From NCBI GenBank assembly GCA_014058105.1, contig JACGCM010000940.1, positions 744,001 through 808,000 of the forward strand: a DNA stretch of 64,000 nt, read 5' to 3'. Under the pieces are notes generated by a model that did not search any database, had not been told where the DNA came from, and worked only from the letters and a program-made list of their open reading frames with translations. Shown here piece by piece: positions 46,831 to 57,428 of the stretch (within the stretch, counting starts at the first letter, position 1; each line of letters starts with the position of its first letter). Made by a program: the position numbers and the translations under genes. The DNA is from Kingdonia uniflora (taxonomy: Eukaryota; Streptophyta; Magnoliopsida; Ranunculales; Circaeasteraceae).

Positions 46831-47380
46831 GCTAGTTTTATCTTTGCTCTATCTTATGTCTGGTAGAGTTCTTTAATTGAAAACTAGTATTACCTTCATT
46901 TTAATTACAGAGTATGATAGAGTTCGATCAAAGCTAGTTTTACCTTTGCTTTAAACGGTATAATTGTCGTAGCCATATTGAAATATGAAAGCTAGTTTGA
47001 CATTTATTTTATCTTATGTCTGGTAGAGCCCTTTGATTGAAAACTAATATTACCTTTATTTTAATCGCAGAGTATGATAGAGTCGATCAAAGTTAGTTTT
47101 ACCTTTGCTTTAACCCATATAATTGTTACAGCCATATTGAGAGATGAAAGTTAATCTTATGTTTGGTAGAGTTCTTTGATTAAAAACTAGTATTACCTTT
47201 ATTTTAATCGCCGAGTATGATAAAATTGATCAAAGCCAGTACCTTGGCTTTAACCGGTATAATTGTCGCAGCCATATTAAGAGATGAAAGCTAGTTTTAC
47301 CTTTGCCTTATCTTATGTCTGGTAGAGTTCTCAATTGAAAACTAGTATTAACTTCATTTTAATCGTAGAGTATATAGCGA
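46825..47380. repeat. Tandem array, 140-160-bp units, ~3.6 copies
   Basis: GATGAAAGCTAGTTTTA at 46824 recurs with changes near 46984, 47143 and 47283. It lies between the 3' end of the antisense gene and gag, the same place as the array at 51349-52074 in the outer element. Confidence 0.85.
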
Positions 47381-47689
47381 ATCATTTATCCATGTCGTTG
47401 ACATGTATCACATTTACATAAGTACTCTTCTGCTTGCTTGCGCATGCCTGCCATAATACTCCTTGTATAATGGTTTTGTTAGCGAGTGATCGACCTGCGG
47501 CATGGGAGCCACAAGTCTCTTCATGTAAATCACGGAGTATCTCATCTATTTCTTTCTAGAGAGGCACTTAAGGTAAGGTCCAGTGACTGAACGGCAATAT
47601 AAAAAATTGTTTAGACTAGTGCAGCGCTTTGAGTTTTCGATCAGCTGTCAATGCTCTTTTAGATCTGTTGGAAGGGGTCATTTGCATTC

Positions 47690-48985
47690 GTTGTCGGCGC
47701 TATGATACCAGGTCGATAATGTATTCGTACATCTGTCCCTCCTTAAAAATAAATTCCAGCAACCTCTATAAAGCATAGTAGTTGTCAGTAGAATGATGGT
47801 TAACCTTGTGATGCACGCAGTGCGGGCGGCTCTCGATTGGATCCAATGGTTGAGAGGGACAGTAGAGCTTATCCTTAGAGAGGATTGGAAAAATTGTGGA
47901 GATTCAAACATTCATCTTTGGGATGACAGGTTTGGGTAGTCAACCGCCTTTCCAAGGGTTGCCAGTATTGTTCTTGAAGCATTTTTAATCACCCTGGTCC
48001 TCCTTTGGTTCAATGTTTTGATTTGTGGGTGGACCTTTAGTGGTTAGGACGAATTTAGTAGATTTATACCTTTCAGACATCATCCTTTTCAGGTCTACAT
48101 AACCATTGGCCTTGGTGATCATATTCTCAAAGGTCACAGGTTTTTTGAGGAAGAGACATTCTTTGGCCTTGCAATCGAGCTGGAGCGTGTTGGTGAAAGT
48201 AATAGCAGCTATTTTCTGATTAAGATTGCTTACTTTATGCGCGAGCTCCAAAAACTTCTTCGTAAAAGCCTTGAGCTTTTCTCTATGTGATTGTTTAAGA
48301 CTAATAAGATAATACAACTTCTTCTCTTTGTCTCTGTTGTGAGCATACGTCTTGATGAATTATTTCTGTACCTGACCTAATGTGTGTATGGAATCTTTAG
48401 GTAAAGAGTAGAACCACCGTAGCGGTTCTTTATGTAGACTTATTACGAACAAACGGCAAAGGATGTAGTTGAGATTGGAATACAACCCCAACGAATCACG
48501 GTATTGTTGAATATGCTCCTTTGGATCGGTGCCCTTGTATTTATAAATTTTCAGAGTATGGAAACCTTTCGGTATTTCCATATCGAATAGTTCTTTGGCA
48601 ATTGGACCCTCTTATAACTTGATAAGGTCATCTATAGTGCTCAAAACTTGTGTTTCAATCAACTCTTTGATGCGCTGACCCATATACTCTTGTGTGACAT
48701 ATTGACGCATCGGTTGAGTGGCTTGACGAGGATTATGAGTATCGGTACCCTCACTCAAATGATGATGTACTGTAATTCGAAGTTGAGGTCACTGTTCTTC
48801 CTCCTGACGTTTGGAAAATCAAAGACCCCTACTGATTTCAAACTGAACCTCACCACCCAAATGAATGAAAGGTTGATGTTCGTACTAAATATTTTTGGAA
48901 ATAGTTTTATTGGTGGCTCCTCGAGGTCCCAATCTGTACCGTGCAGAAACTTGAGAGGTCTCAACCACTTGATCGTGATCCCTAG
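47690..48985 (-). pseudogene. gag of the inner gypsy element
   Basis: From the right, the minus strand reads MEIPKGFHTLKIYKYKGTDP (48581), HIQQYRDSLGLY and LHKEPLRWFYSLP, the retrotransposon gag core. The next segment (48317-47985) gives LKQSHREKLKAFTKKFLELA, then LFLKKPVTFENMITKANGY. After a frame break, ESRPHCVHHKVNHHSTDNY and EFIFKEGQMYEYI match the His-Cys gag C-terminal segment of plant Tat-like elements. A coil upstream (48755-48964) is in another frame. No protease or polymerase follows; the sequence runs directly into the tandem array. Confidence 0.8.
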
Positions 48986-49280
48986 TTTGAGGAGCCTGCT
49001 GAGTATCCTGCAGAGCTTGTAATATAGTTTCTATGGTTATCATCTTGTCTTCATGTCATTTGAATGCTTTCATACAAGCTTGTCGCTCGGCTTCGAGTTC
49101 CTTCTCATGGAGCTCTCGGTCAGGAGTTAATTGATGTTCGAGCTCATTATGTTTCTCTATTTTGGAGTAAAGATTCACCTGTAGTTCTGTAAGTTACTCT
49201 GGCTCAACTGAAAGATCGAGCTAGATTTCGGTTGTTGGTCATCTGGAAGTGACCATAATTGGTGGTAGAAATGTCTTCTT

Positions 49281-49299
49281 TCCCACAGACGGCGCCAAA
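49281..49299 (-). other. Primer-binding site of the inner gypsy element
   Basis: The minus strand reads ATTTGGCGCCGTCTGTGGG beside the LTR. It is well preserved and of the type usual for plant Tat-like elements. Confidence 0.85.
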
Positions 49300-49715
49300 T
49301 ATAATGGCCTAATTCAAAACTATAAATACTTGATCTTATAAATTAGAAGTTTGGTGTTTGAGAATCTAGAAAATATAGTTTTCTTGGTGGTTTCTCATAT
49401 ATGTTTTTGGCTTGTCTCTTCTGAAACTTTTTCTTTATATAGGCCTCGCCCGTAATTCATTATCGTGCTGAAGCACATACTCCGAATAATGTGGTAAGTG
49501 GCGATTGACTGAATAACTGTTGAGTTTGTGAGAGACAGGTGTCTTTAATATATTCATGTTTTTCTATTGTGCTCGACCCACGTTCTTCATCTGTTCGTGG
49601 TGTAGGTGTCAATGCTGACTGTTTATGTCACGTATAAAATGCGTGAGTCTGACATGAAGGTAGTTCGAATTGGGAATAGTTTAAATTGGGTTAGATCGAG
49701 GGATAAGTCCTTACA
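49300..49715 (-). repeat. 5' LTR of the inner gypsy element
   Basis: Plus-strand ends TATAATGGCC and AAGTCCTTACA. It matches 32695-33308 except for an internal loss of about 200 bp after CCTAATTC. The TSD CTAAC follows at 49716-49720. Confidence 0.9.
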
Positions 49716-49720
49716 CTAAC

Positions 49721-51276
49721 AATGAGGCAAAGTACGAGGCCTTGATACATGGGCTTGACATGTCTCTTAATCTGGGGGTACCTCAACTCTCGGTTTTCAG
49801 CGATTCCTAGCTAGTCGAGCGACATTGCTCCAGGGAAAACAACACCAACAGACGAATGATCGATTATGGTAAGTCCGTCTGAGATTGAATAGATAAGTTT
49901 CCATAGAAGTCAACCATAACTTATTTCCCACGCAAAGAGAATTGGTCGCAGATGCCTTATCTTATATAGCGGTTATGCTTGGTCGATCGAAGCTACAACA
50001 ACTCAGCATTGAGGTAGTCAGTCACCCAAGTATTAACCATATGCAAGTCAATAATGTTCAAACAGCCACCATGGCAGTCGACACCAAGGATTGGCGAATA
50101 CCATCCTTATAGTATTTCAACCATAGTAACCTCCATGAGGATCTCAAGAAGCGGCGCTCCCTCCTTGACAATTGTAAAAGAAACTCGGTTTTGAGTGACG
50201 AACTTCCCAAACGTGCAAAAAATGGAATCTACTTGTGCTGTCTATCTGATATAGATGCCCAAGACGCCTTTAATGAGCTTCATAAGGAAATGTGCGGGTC
50301 ACACACAACACGCAGATCACTAGCAAGTCGAGCTATCACACTAGGACTGTTTTGGCCTCGTATGAGACAACAAGCCGAAGAGTATGCTCGACGGTGTGAC
50401 AAGTGTCAGTTCCATGTACATGACATCATAAGCCCCTCTCGTACTTGTACCATAGTCAGGTCTATTGGCCCTTTAAGAGGTGGGTGATCAATCTGATCGG
50501 ACCTTTTCCTAAGGTATAGCAGGCAAGATAGAACATGGTTTGGTCACTACATACTACTTCACTAAGTGGGTCGTATTATGTAGAACTTAATAGGAGGTAA
50601 TCAACTTCCTTGGGGAAATATTATCACCCATTTTGGGCGCCCACACATGATTCGCTGCGACAATGGCCCCAAGTTCGTTGGAGCCAAGGTTCACAATTTT
50701 TTGAAAGATCACAACATCATTCTCCCACCCTCGACTCCATACTACCCACAAGGTAATGGTCAGGTCGAAGCCATTAATAAGACTATCGTAATGGGTCGAC
50801 AACAAAAAAGGTCGATGGGCCTAAGAACTGCAACAACATGTCCTTTGGGCATATCGAACAACTTCCCTAGAAGGTCGATCGGTTGCACCCCTTTCTTACT
50901 AGCCTACGGAACTTAGGCAGTGTTACCAATGCAATTCCAAACCCTGAATCGTGATCCCGAGATACCCGATGAGGAAAATTAATATCAATTAGCTTGTAGC
51001 ATCAAGTGGATCGAGGAAACACGTGATCAAGATTTCCTGCAACAATTTTACAACAAGAAGGTACGACCATGAGAGCTCACAATCGGGGACCTAGTCCTTA
51101 AATGGGTAACCCCGTCCACAAGGACAAAGAATATTGGGAAACTAGCAGATTCATGGGATGGTCTGTACATCGTTTATGACAAAACCGAGAATGGGTCATA
51201 TTACTTGATGACTGAGGACGACAAACCTCTAGCTCATCCATGGAATACGATGCGCCTCATGAAGTACCATCGATAA
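49721..51276 (+). pseudogene. RNase H end and integrase of the outer gypsy element
   Basis: It resumes with EAKYEALIHGLDMSLNLG and LSVFSDS, the second part of RNase H, in the frame left at 32694. The integrase zinc finger is intact at 50191-50487: His codons at 50281 and 50302, Cys codons at 50395 and 50404 in an HHCC arrangement. Of the catalytic core, FTKWV (near 50560), the second Asp in IRCDNGPKF (50659-50661) and the Glu in GQVEAINK (50767-50769) remain. The C-terminal segment GDLVLKWVTPSTRTKNIGKL and RPWN-type end (HPWNTMRLMKYH) close at about 51276. Frameshifts and stops (for example after VFSDS) make it inactive. Confidence 0.87.
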
Positions 51277-51348
51277 TACAACCAATGTAACACATTTTGT
51301 ACAAGGAATATTATCAATGAAAGCTTATTTTCCCTCTTTACAACTTCC

Positions 51349-52074
51349 ACATATACTTACAAAATACAAAACCCCCAAGTATTGAATTTAGTCAATCAAC
51401 TTGAATCATACCTAAGGGCGAGCTCGATTCTCGAGCCACACATATACTTACAAAACATAAAACCCCAAGTATTGGATTCAGTCAATCGACTTAAATCATA
51501 CATGGGGGCGAGCTTGATTTTTGAGCCACACATATACTTACAAAATACAAAACCCCAAGTATTGGATTCAGTCAATCGACTTGAATCATACTTGGAGGCG
51601 AGCTCGATTCTCAAGCCACACATATACTTACAAAATACAAAACCACCCCCAAGTATTGGATTTAATCAATCGACTTGAATCATACCTGAGGGTGAACTTG
51701 ATTCTCGAGCCACACATATACCTACAAAATACAAAACCCAAGTATAAGATTCAGTCAATCGATTTGAATCATACATAGGGGCGAGCTCAATTCTCGAGCC
51801 ACACATATACTTACAAAATACAAAACCCCAAGAATTGGATTCAATCAATCGACTTGAATCATATATGAGGACGAGCTCAATTCTTGAGCCATACATATAC
51901 TTACAAAATATAAAACCCTAAGTATTAGATTTAGTCAATCGACTTGGATCATACTTAGGGGCGAGCTCAATTTGTGAACCATATATACTTATAAAATACA
52001 AAAACCCCCAAGTATTGGATTCAGTCAGTCGGCTCGAATCATACCTAGGGGCAAGCTCGATCCTCGAGCACTAC
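51349..52074 (+). repeat. Tandem array, eight ~90-bp units
   Basis: ACATATACTTACAAAATAC begins units at 51349, 51440, 51530, 51620, 51714, 51803, 51893 and 51981 (88-94 bp). Each unit contains CCCCAAGTATTGGATT, TCAATCGACTTGAATCATA and GAGCTCGATTCTCGAGCC. It lies between integrase and the antisense gene. Fragments of the same unit occur at 11000-11215. Long open frames here are repeat artefacts. Confidence 0.92.
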
Positions 52075-52269
52075 AAACTTTCAAATAAAATATAGATTGA
52101 ACAGAAAACATATAAATATTTTCACAAACTTAACGCCAAACATTAATCAAAGCTAGAAATTACAACATCGATCATATCACATACAATAATATCGACAACA
52201 AAAAATACATAAATACCACCATAATTCACAAATAATAGTTACAAAACCTTAAAACGATCAGGCCTCAAG

Positions 52270-55200
52270 GTTTTCCATCACATCTGTGGCAAGGGGTAGA
52301 GCGTCATAATTAACAACATCTACCGGAGTGGCCGCCATGCTTGCATCTATAAGATTCACCACCGCGTCACCACCACACAAGTTTCTGAAAGGTCAATTTA
52401 TTTCTAAGCAATTGGGCTTCGAACCCCGCCACCACCGCGTCATGACCGACTTTGAGCGACTCCAATGCCTGATCATGAGCAACAACTCTTCCTGAGTGGC
52501 CTTAACCAACCCATCAACCTTTGTCAGGGTCGACCTTCTAGTAGAAGCTAAAGCCTTCTCCAAATTGGCTACACGTCGATCTAGCTCGGCCACCCGAGAT
52601 TCCTTGCCAAGCTTTCTTGTCAAAATACTGCCCACAGAAAGTTCCTTGGGCATGCCTTGCAAGACAACATAACATGTAAAGAATACTACTACAGTTAACT
52701 AAACTATTGCCAAATTACATTAAGTTACAACACATACCTCGCGGAAACAAAGGTAAATTTGGCACAGCACGGCCTCGGGGTCCTTCTGAACCAAGGCCTC
52801 CATACGATGGTTGCCTACAATGCTCATCGGGGAAAACGAGCCCACATTTGGTCGATCCTCCATCACCCCCGCAGTTGAGTAAGGCTCATCCATTTTTCTC
52901 TTTTGGTCAATATATGGACTTTTCACCCCGACATTCGTTTTAGACGCATCCAACTACTTCCCCACGACCTTCTTACCCGTAGTCGTCTTATTTGCCGTCA
53001 ACTTGCTCCTACTCCTTGGTTGTGGCTAGAAAGTTCTCTGGACCTCATCCAGCTGGTCGACATCCAGAATACTCCACCAACGGATCCCATTTTGTTTTTC
53101 TTCTCCTACCTTGTTTTCTCGTTTCAACTGCAACCCCTTTCAATTTAGTATCCTTATTGCTAACTCTAATCCTGGGAATTTCTAACTCAACAAAGATTTT
53201 ATTGACTCGTGTTTCGTCTTCCAATAGGACAATGTCGAGATAACTCGGCTCCAATGGTTTCAGGGGCTGAGGTGCTGCACATACAAAACAAAGTATTTTA
53301 GTTGATTAACAATTGAATCCGCACACAATACATTCTAGCAAGTAACCTACCAGTTTTGTACACTCAATTATTTAAAACTAGCGTGGGCTCATGCAATTGT
53401 TGTTCCTAGCCACCTTCTATCAATACCAACATTTTGTTCTAGTGTCGACCATTGGTACTCATATCATAAAACCATGGTTGAATATTATCAATTTTCACGT
53501 GGTAAGTAATTTTCTTTGGATAAAAAATAGTTTCATAATAAGCTGCAATGTCGAGTGAAGTTATAGTCAGCTCGCCTCAAATCCCTGTTTAACATATCGG
53601 CCACCCACATCATCTCATATAAATTTTTGTTCATCTCGCAAGGAGCCACATTAAAGAAGTTCAATACCTCCTTCACCAAATTACTGAATGGGACACTCAT
53701 ACCGAGCCTTAGCTGGCTAACGTACACTAGCACGCCAGATACCAGTTGGTCACTCAAATCCCCAATGTACAACGTAATGCTGATTAGCAGGCTAACATGG
53801 TACCTTGCTCGATATAGCCTCAATTTCTTCTCATGAAAATATTCCACTGGAGCCTCCTCCACATCCCCCTCGTCTTCTCCACTATCGCCCTCATCATTTT
53901 CCTCCTGCTTGGTCTCCTAGTCCAGTTGGACGACGTTAAGGCCTATACCCCTATATTTTCCATCCAAGTTATCCTCCCAGTAGCCTCACTATCCTCTTCA
54001 TGATCGACCTTGCTGTCTGGTCGTGGTCGAGAGCAACCCTCTCCGAACTCTTTCGCAAGAGGCGCAACATCAGCAAAGTCCATCATCAACACATTGTCCT
54101 CACTATTAGATGGGTCATGTGGACCAGACGTCGACAACCCACTCATGTTTAGGTCATCTATGTCAAAGTCTATCAGCCTATTAACATGTTTCCTGGTGTG
54201 CATTTACCTACAAAGATGAAGAATGGTTGGCCAAATCGATCCTAAGTACAAGTTATCTATGGTCAAGTCGACCCTAAAAAAGTTATCTACGATCATCATG
54301 CCAAGTTGACATCAGTTTTAATATTAATACCTTGGTCCTTGCCGAGATTGGTTAAGTCTCTTTTAGCAACAATATAGTCGATTTCTAAAAGAGGACGAAT
54401 TATGGAAGTCGACTATTTTATCCCATGCTTATGTGCTTTATAGAATGAGGGGAAGTTTAACTCCATTCGACGGTCTAGTCGAGGTTAACCTAGAAGATAA
54501 TATGAAGGTCGATCGAATTTTACACAGTCCCAACTTAAACGCAGTCTTTAAAATAACCATTCTCACGGATAAATCAGACCAAAAGTTCAAATCCAACAAG
54601 GAAGTGGTCACTCTCATTCAGTGGCGGCCCATCTCAAACCCAAACACATTCTCCCTCACCCCACCACCATCACAGTTTAAGGTCTGCCATTAATGGCGGA
54701 CCGAGATTTACTCAAGCAAAGCCAGCAAATGACCAATTACAGAAGAAAAATTACAGCAAATTAGAATAAGGGAATGAGAGCCCTCACCAGTGGTTAATGT
54801 ATCTTTGACGATTGCGTTTACGACGTCTGATTTAAAAAAGAGATATCTTTCTCTCAGCGTCACAATTTTTTGGTGAAGAGGTGAAATAATAGTTGAGAAG
54901 GTTTTTTTATGTTGTTAAGAGAAGACAAAGAGTTGGGGAGGAAATAGTAATGAGGGTAGGGTACGGTTATTACCCCACTAACACCTCTTTATCTCTCTCT
55001 CTCTCTCTTTCTCTTACATTATAAATCTCAAAATAAATGCCTTCAACTTCTTTTCCCACCTTCGTTTGGCTCTCCCCAAATTTTCTACTTTAAGGGCCTT
55101 TTTAGTTTCCCTAGTCACTTTCCCCCTCAACCTTTCTGCAAGACCTTCATCGATCAAGTTTCCTCTCCCCAATTCTAATACCAAACAATTATTAAAGTAC

Positions 55201-55289
55201 TCAAGGGAATCTTTGAATACAAAACCATCGAAATATGGGTCTAATCCTTCCTTGACAACATTTCCTTCATATACATTTGCCCTAGACAT
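52270..55289 (-). pseudogene. Antisense gene of the outer gypsy element: gypsy-type transposon domain and coiled coil
   Basis: Leftwards from 55289: a first segment (55289-55014, ANVYEGNVVKEGLDPYFDGF, Lys/Arg-rich end), an acidic segment (54203-53943, HEEDSEATGRITW), the domain segment (53862-53533: VYVSQLRLGMSVPFSNLVKE, then VAPCEMNKNLYEMMWVADML), a basic segment (53254-53045, RKQGRRRKTKW) and a coiled coil (52662-52393, RVAELDRRVANLEKALAS). The domain segment is homologous to the one near 43250-43400 in the inner element. Order and orientation relative to the 3' LTR and the tandem array are the same in both. Broken by stops; spacers between segments may be introns. Confidence 0.6.
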
Positions 55290-55910
55290 GCACTAGTCCT
55301 AGGGCTAAAGCCAACTCACTACCTCTAATTATGAATAATAACACCAACTACATGACATACTTCTGACAGTCGACCATGGATGACAAGGACGACTGGGTAG
55401 ATCACATAACGATCCTAAGGGATTCTCCTCCAAGATATAGATCACATAAATAAACAGGTCAATCATTATGAGCACAATGATTAGCCTAAGTTCAAACAGA
55501 CAACGTACTCGCAAAGGTCGACCGCAACTCGACAATTCTTATTATCGACCTAATCCATTTTGACAATGGTTCGAGTACTGTGTCTACAACCGGTCGGCCT
55601 AAATGCTTCAATCTTCTGGGATTACCCAAGTGAGATTTTTTACGTTCAAGACTAACAATAGTTGCACAGAGAATCGAGAATATCATCAGACAACATGAAG
55701 AAAGGCAACACGACTAAATTATTGGTTCAAGCAACATATACTTGATTTTCGGTAACAAAAGAAAACTTGATTCATAGGCCTCAATGAAAAATTACAAACA
55801 TCCATTCACCACAGACAAACATAACACTAGAAAACACAACAATAAAAGAGATACTAAACTAAGCCCCCACCAACTCCAGCCCTACTCACAGCAGCTTCCT
55901 TGCCCTCTGC

Positions 55911-56180
55911 CTAGATCACATCTTGAGTAATCATCCTCAGCGCGAATTCACAACGAGGAACCTCAAAAATCTCGTTGTGAATGACATGACACCATAACAT
56001 GCGGTTGAACTCCACCAGCTGCTCTATGACCGACATACAATCGAGGTTGTTTTGCACATGCCTAGAGATATGAGCACTCAGCATAATTATCCCAAAGTAC
56101 CTCTCCCTCATATCAGCAATCTTAATAGCCAGCAAACTCTCCGCAGCATGACGAAGCCTTTGGGATCGAGTTCTCACCAT
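55911..56180 (-). CDS. Small antisense ORF of the outer gypsy element (MVxT/RYFG family)
   Basis: An uninterrupted 89-codon frame starts at the ATG 56180 with MVRTRSQRLRHAAESLLA and contains RERYFGI at 26-31, then a hydrophobic-acidic C-terminal part ending RMITQDVI. I chose this ATG rather than the in-frame one 10 codons upstream because the Met-Val start is shared by all four family members. TATAAAAG lies about 65 bp upstream on the same strand (56242-56249). The start is 241 bp from the 3' LTR (56421), reading away from it. It is homologous to ORF a (34911-35189) and more distantly to 33635-33778 and 59161-59355. Function unknown; predicted small, charged and soluble. Confidence 0.6.
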   Translation of the reverse strand: MVRTRSQRLRHAAESLLAIKIADMRERYFGIIMLSAHISRHVQNNLDCMSVIEQLVEFNRMLWCHVIHNEIFEVPRCEFALRMITQDVI

Positions 56181-56241
56181 GTCGATGAGAGAGGACTGAG
56201 CAATTAGCAAGTGCGATCAGCAAATTAACCAAGAGTTTAGC

Positions 56242-56249
56242 CTTTTATA
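56242..56249 (-). promoter_or_regulatory. TATA box of the outer small antisense ORF
   Basis: The minus strand reads TATAAAAG, 62-70 bp before the ATG at 56180 and about 170 bp from the 3' LTR. It would start transcription at about 56215. Confidence 0.55.
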
Positions 56250-56420
56250 AAGAGGATTTTCTCCTGTCATTAAACGCTTAAACCGTAATCAGTATAGGGT
56301 ATTAATATCCCTAGTTTTCAGTGGTTGAACAGTCAAACCAGTCATTCCTAAGGTTTTTCTTCTCAGCTGTAACCCACTCAAGCAACTTTGCCTTGTCGAT
56401 CATAATTGAGATGGGGCAAT

Positions 56421-56924
56421 TGTAGTAGCCTCCTCAATCTAATCTACCACCTTTGGCTTTTAAGGCCGTAACCCACTTCAAGTACATTGATAAACTCCTG
56501 GAGAAAACATACGATCGCCATCGACTACACAAGGCCGCCACAATTAGAACTCATGATAGGAGTCGAGAAAGATATTTAGCTCTGCCAGATTGAGTTGAAG
56601 TTGCCACCTGTTTAAAGCCATAAAGAGACAGCTGCAAATGGAGATATATAAGTAATTAATGTACAATTATATTAAGGGGGAGAGAAAGAGTGGATGCTCC
56701 ATGCATAGAGAACAATCGGCTCGACCACATTCAAGAGACCTTTTGTAAACATACATATACCTAATATATTTATACCATCTCATATTCAAATCCTCATTTG
56801 AGGTCGTGGGTCTTCCTCATTAACGGAACTCACGTACATATTGTTATACACTTTTACATTATATCGATCGATATATACGGGTGTAAGTTCGATTTCCCCC
56901 TTCTAACGGAATTAAGCCTTTACA
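56421..56924 (+). repeat. 3' LTR of the outer gypsy element
   Basis: Ends are TGTAGTAGCC and AAGCCTTTACA. It lacks about 95 bp present in the 5' LTR. It is preceded by GGGGCAAT, a weak polypurine tract. Confidence 0.9.
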
Positions 56925-57428
56925 AAAAAAAAATTGAGGGAGTAGCAGTTTTTTAATATGAGTCTCCTTGACTTGTAGTCGAAAATATGGCTGAACGAAA
57001 CTCTCCATCGTTTGAACTTATTCTTTTAAATTTGGAAAATGCTTCACTCACGCATAAATCATAACTTTATCATTACATCTCCAACAACCAAAACTCTAAA
57101 TTAGGGTCTAATTCCAAATCCGGAGCTTGAGCCCACCTGTTTGCTCCAACAGTTTTACCAAATTGTCAGGATAAAAGTGGATTATAAAAAGACAGACCTC
57201 ATTTTTAACGCTACCTACCCTAAAAACTTTTTAAATTGGTTTTTCTCTCTTATAGGCTCATTGATGATGTAGAACATCTAATGCTCAGATTATTAGATCA
57301 AGAAGAAAAAAGTAAGGAATTCAAGGACTGAGTCAACTCGGTCCATTACATTAAATTAGGTTTTTGTTTAGTCTTTGTTTTTTTAAGTTTTAGAGTCCAA
57401 ATAGGTTTAAGAAATTAGTTATTACTTT
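56925..57428. other. Unassigned stretch right of the outer gypsy element
   Basis: AT-rich. CATCTCCAACA near 57084 and GGAGCTTGAG nearby hint at a decayed MITE, without clear ends. Confidence 0.3.

Larger units (their letters stand above)
32695..49715 (-). mobile_element. Second gypsy element nested in the first, pol-less, minus orientation
   Basis: It is bounded by LTRs 32695-33308 and 49300-49715 with an exact 5-bp TSD CTAAC (32690-32694 and 49716-49720). The primer-binding site (49281-49299) places the 5' LTR on the right. On the minus strand it encodes only gag (47690-48985). No protease, reverse transcriptase, RNase H or integrase is seen, so it is non-autonomous. On the plus strand, antisense to gag, are a long multi-exon gene (42535-46830) and two small ORFs (34911, 33635). 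A LINE occupies about 35497-42447. Net length without the LINE is about 10 kb. Confidence 0.88.
28364..56924 (+). mobile_element. Tat-type Ty3/gypsy retrotransposon, interrupted, 28.6 kb as it stands
   Basis: It has two related LTRs (28364-28943 and 56421-56924), a primer-binding site, gag, protease, reverse transcriptase, RNase H and integrase on the plus strand, a 90-bp tandem array, and two antisense genes before the 3' LTR. The flanks AAAAT (28359-28363) and AAAAA (56925-56929) are a near TSD. A second gypsy element (32695-49715) sits inside RNase H; without it and a CACTA-like insert the element would be about 10.5 kb, a normal size. Every gene is broken, and the N-terminal part of reverse transcriptase is deleted. 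Assignment to the Tat lineage rests on the primer-binding site type and the antisense genes. Confidence 0.85.

Noticed and set aside
51382..51896. Several frames of 75-98 codons on both strands
   Set aside because: All are translations of the 90-bp array, open on both strands because the unit lacks stops.
28364..56924. Endogenous pararetrovirus
   Set aside because: LTRs, primer-binding site, TSDs and an integrase with HHCC zinc finger identify Ty3/gypsy retrotransposons; no movement-protein or virus-specific gene was seen.
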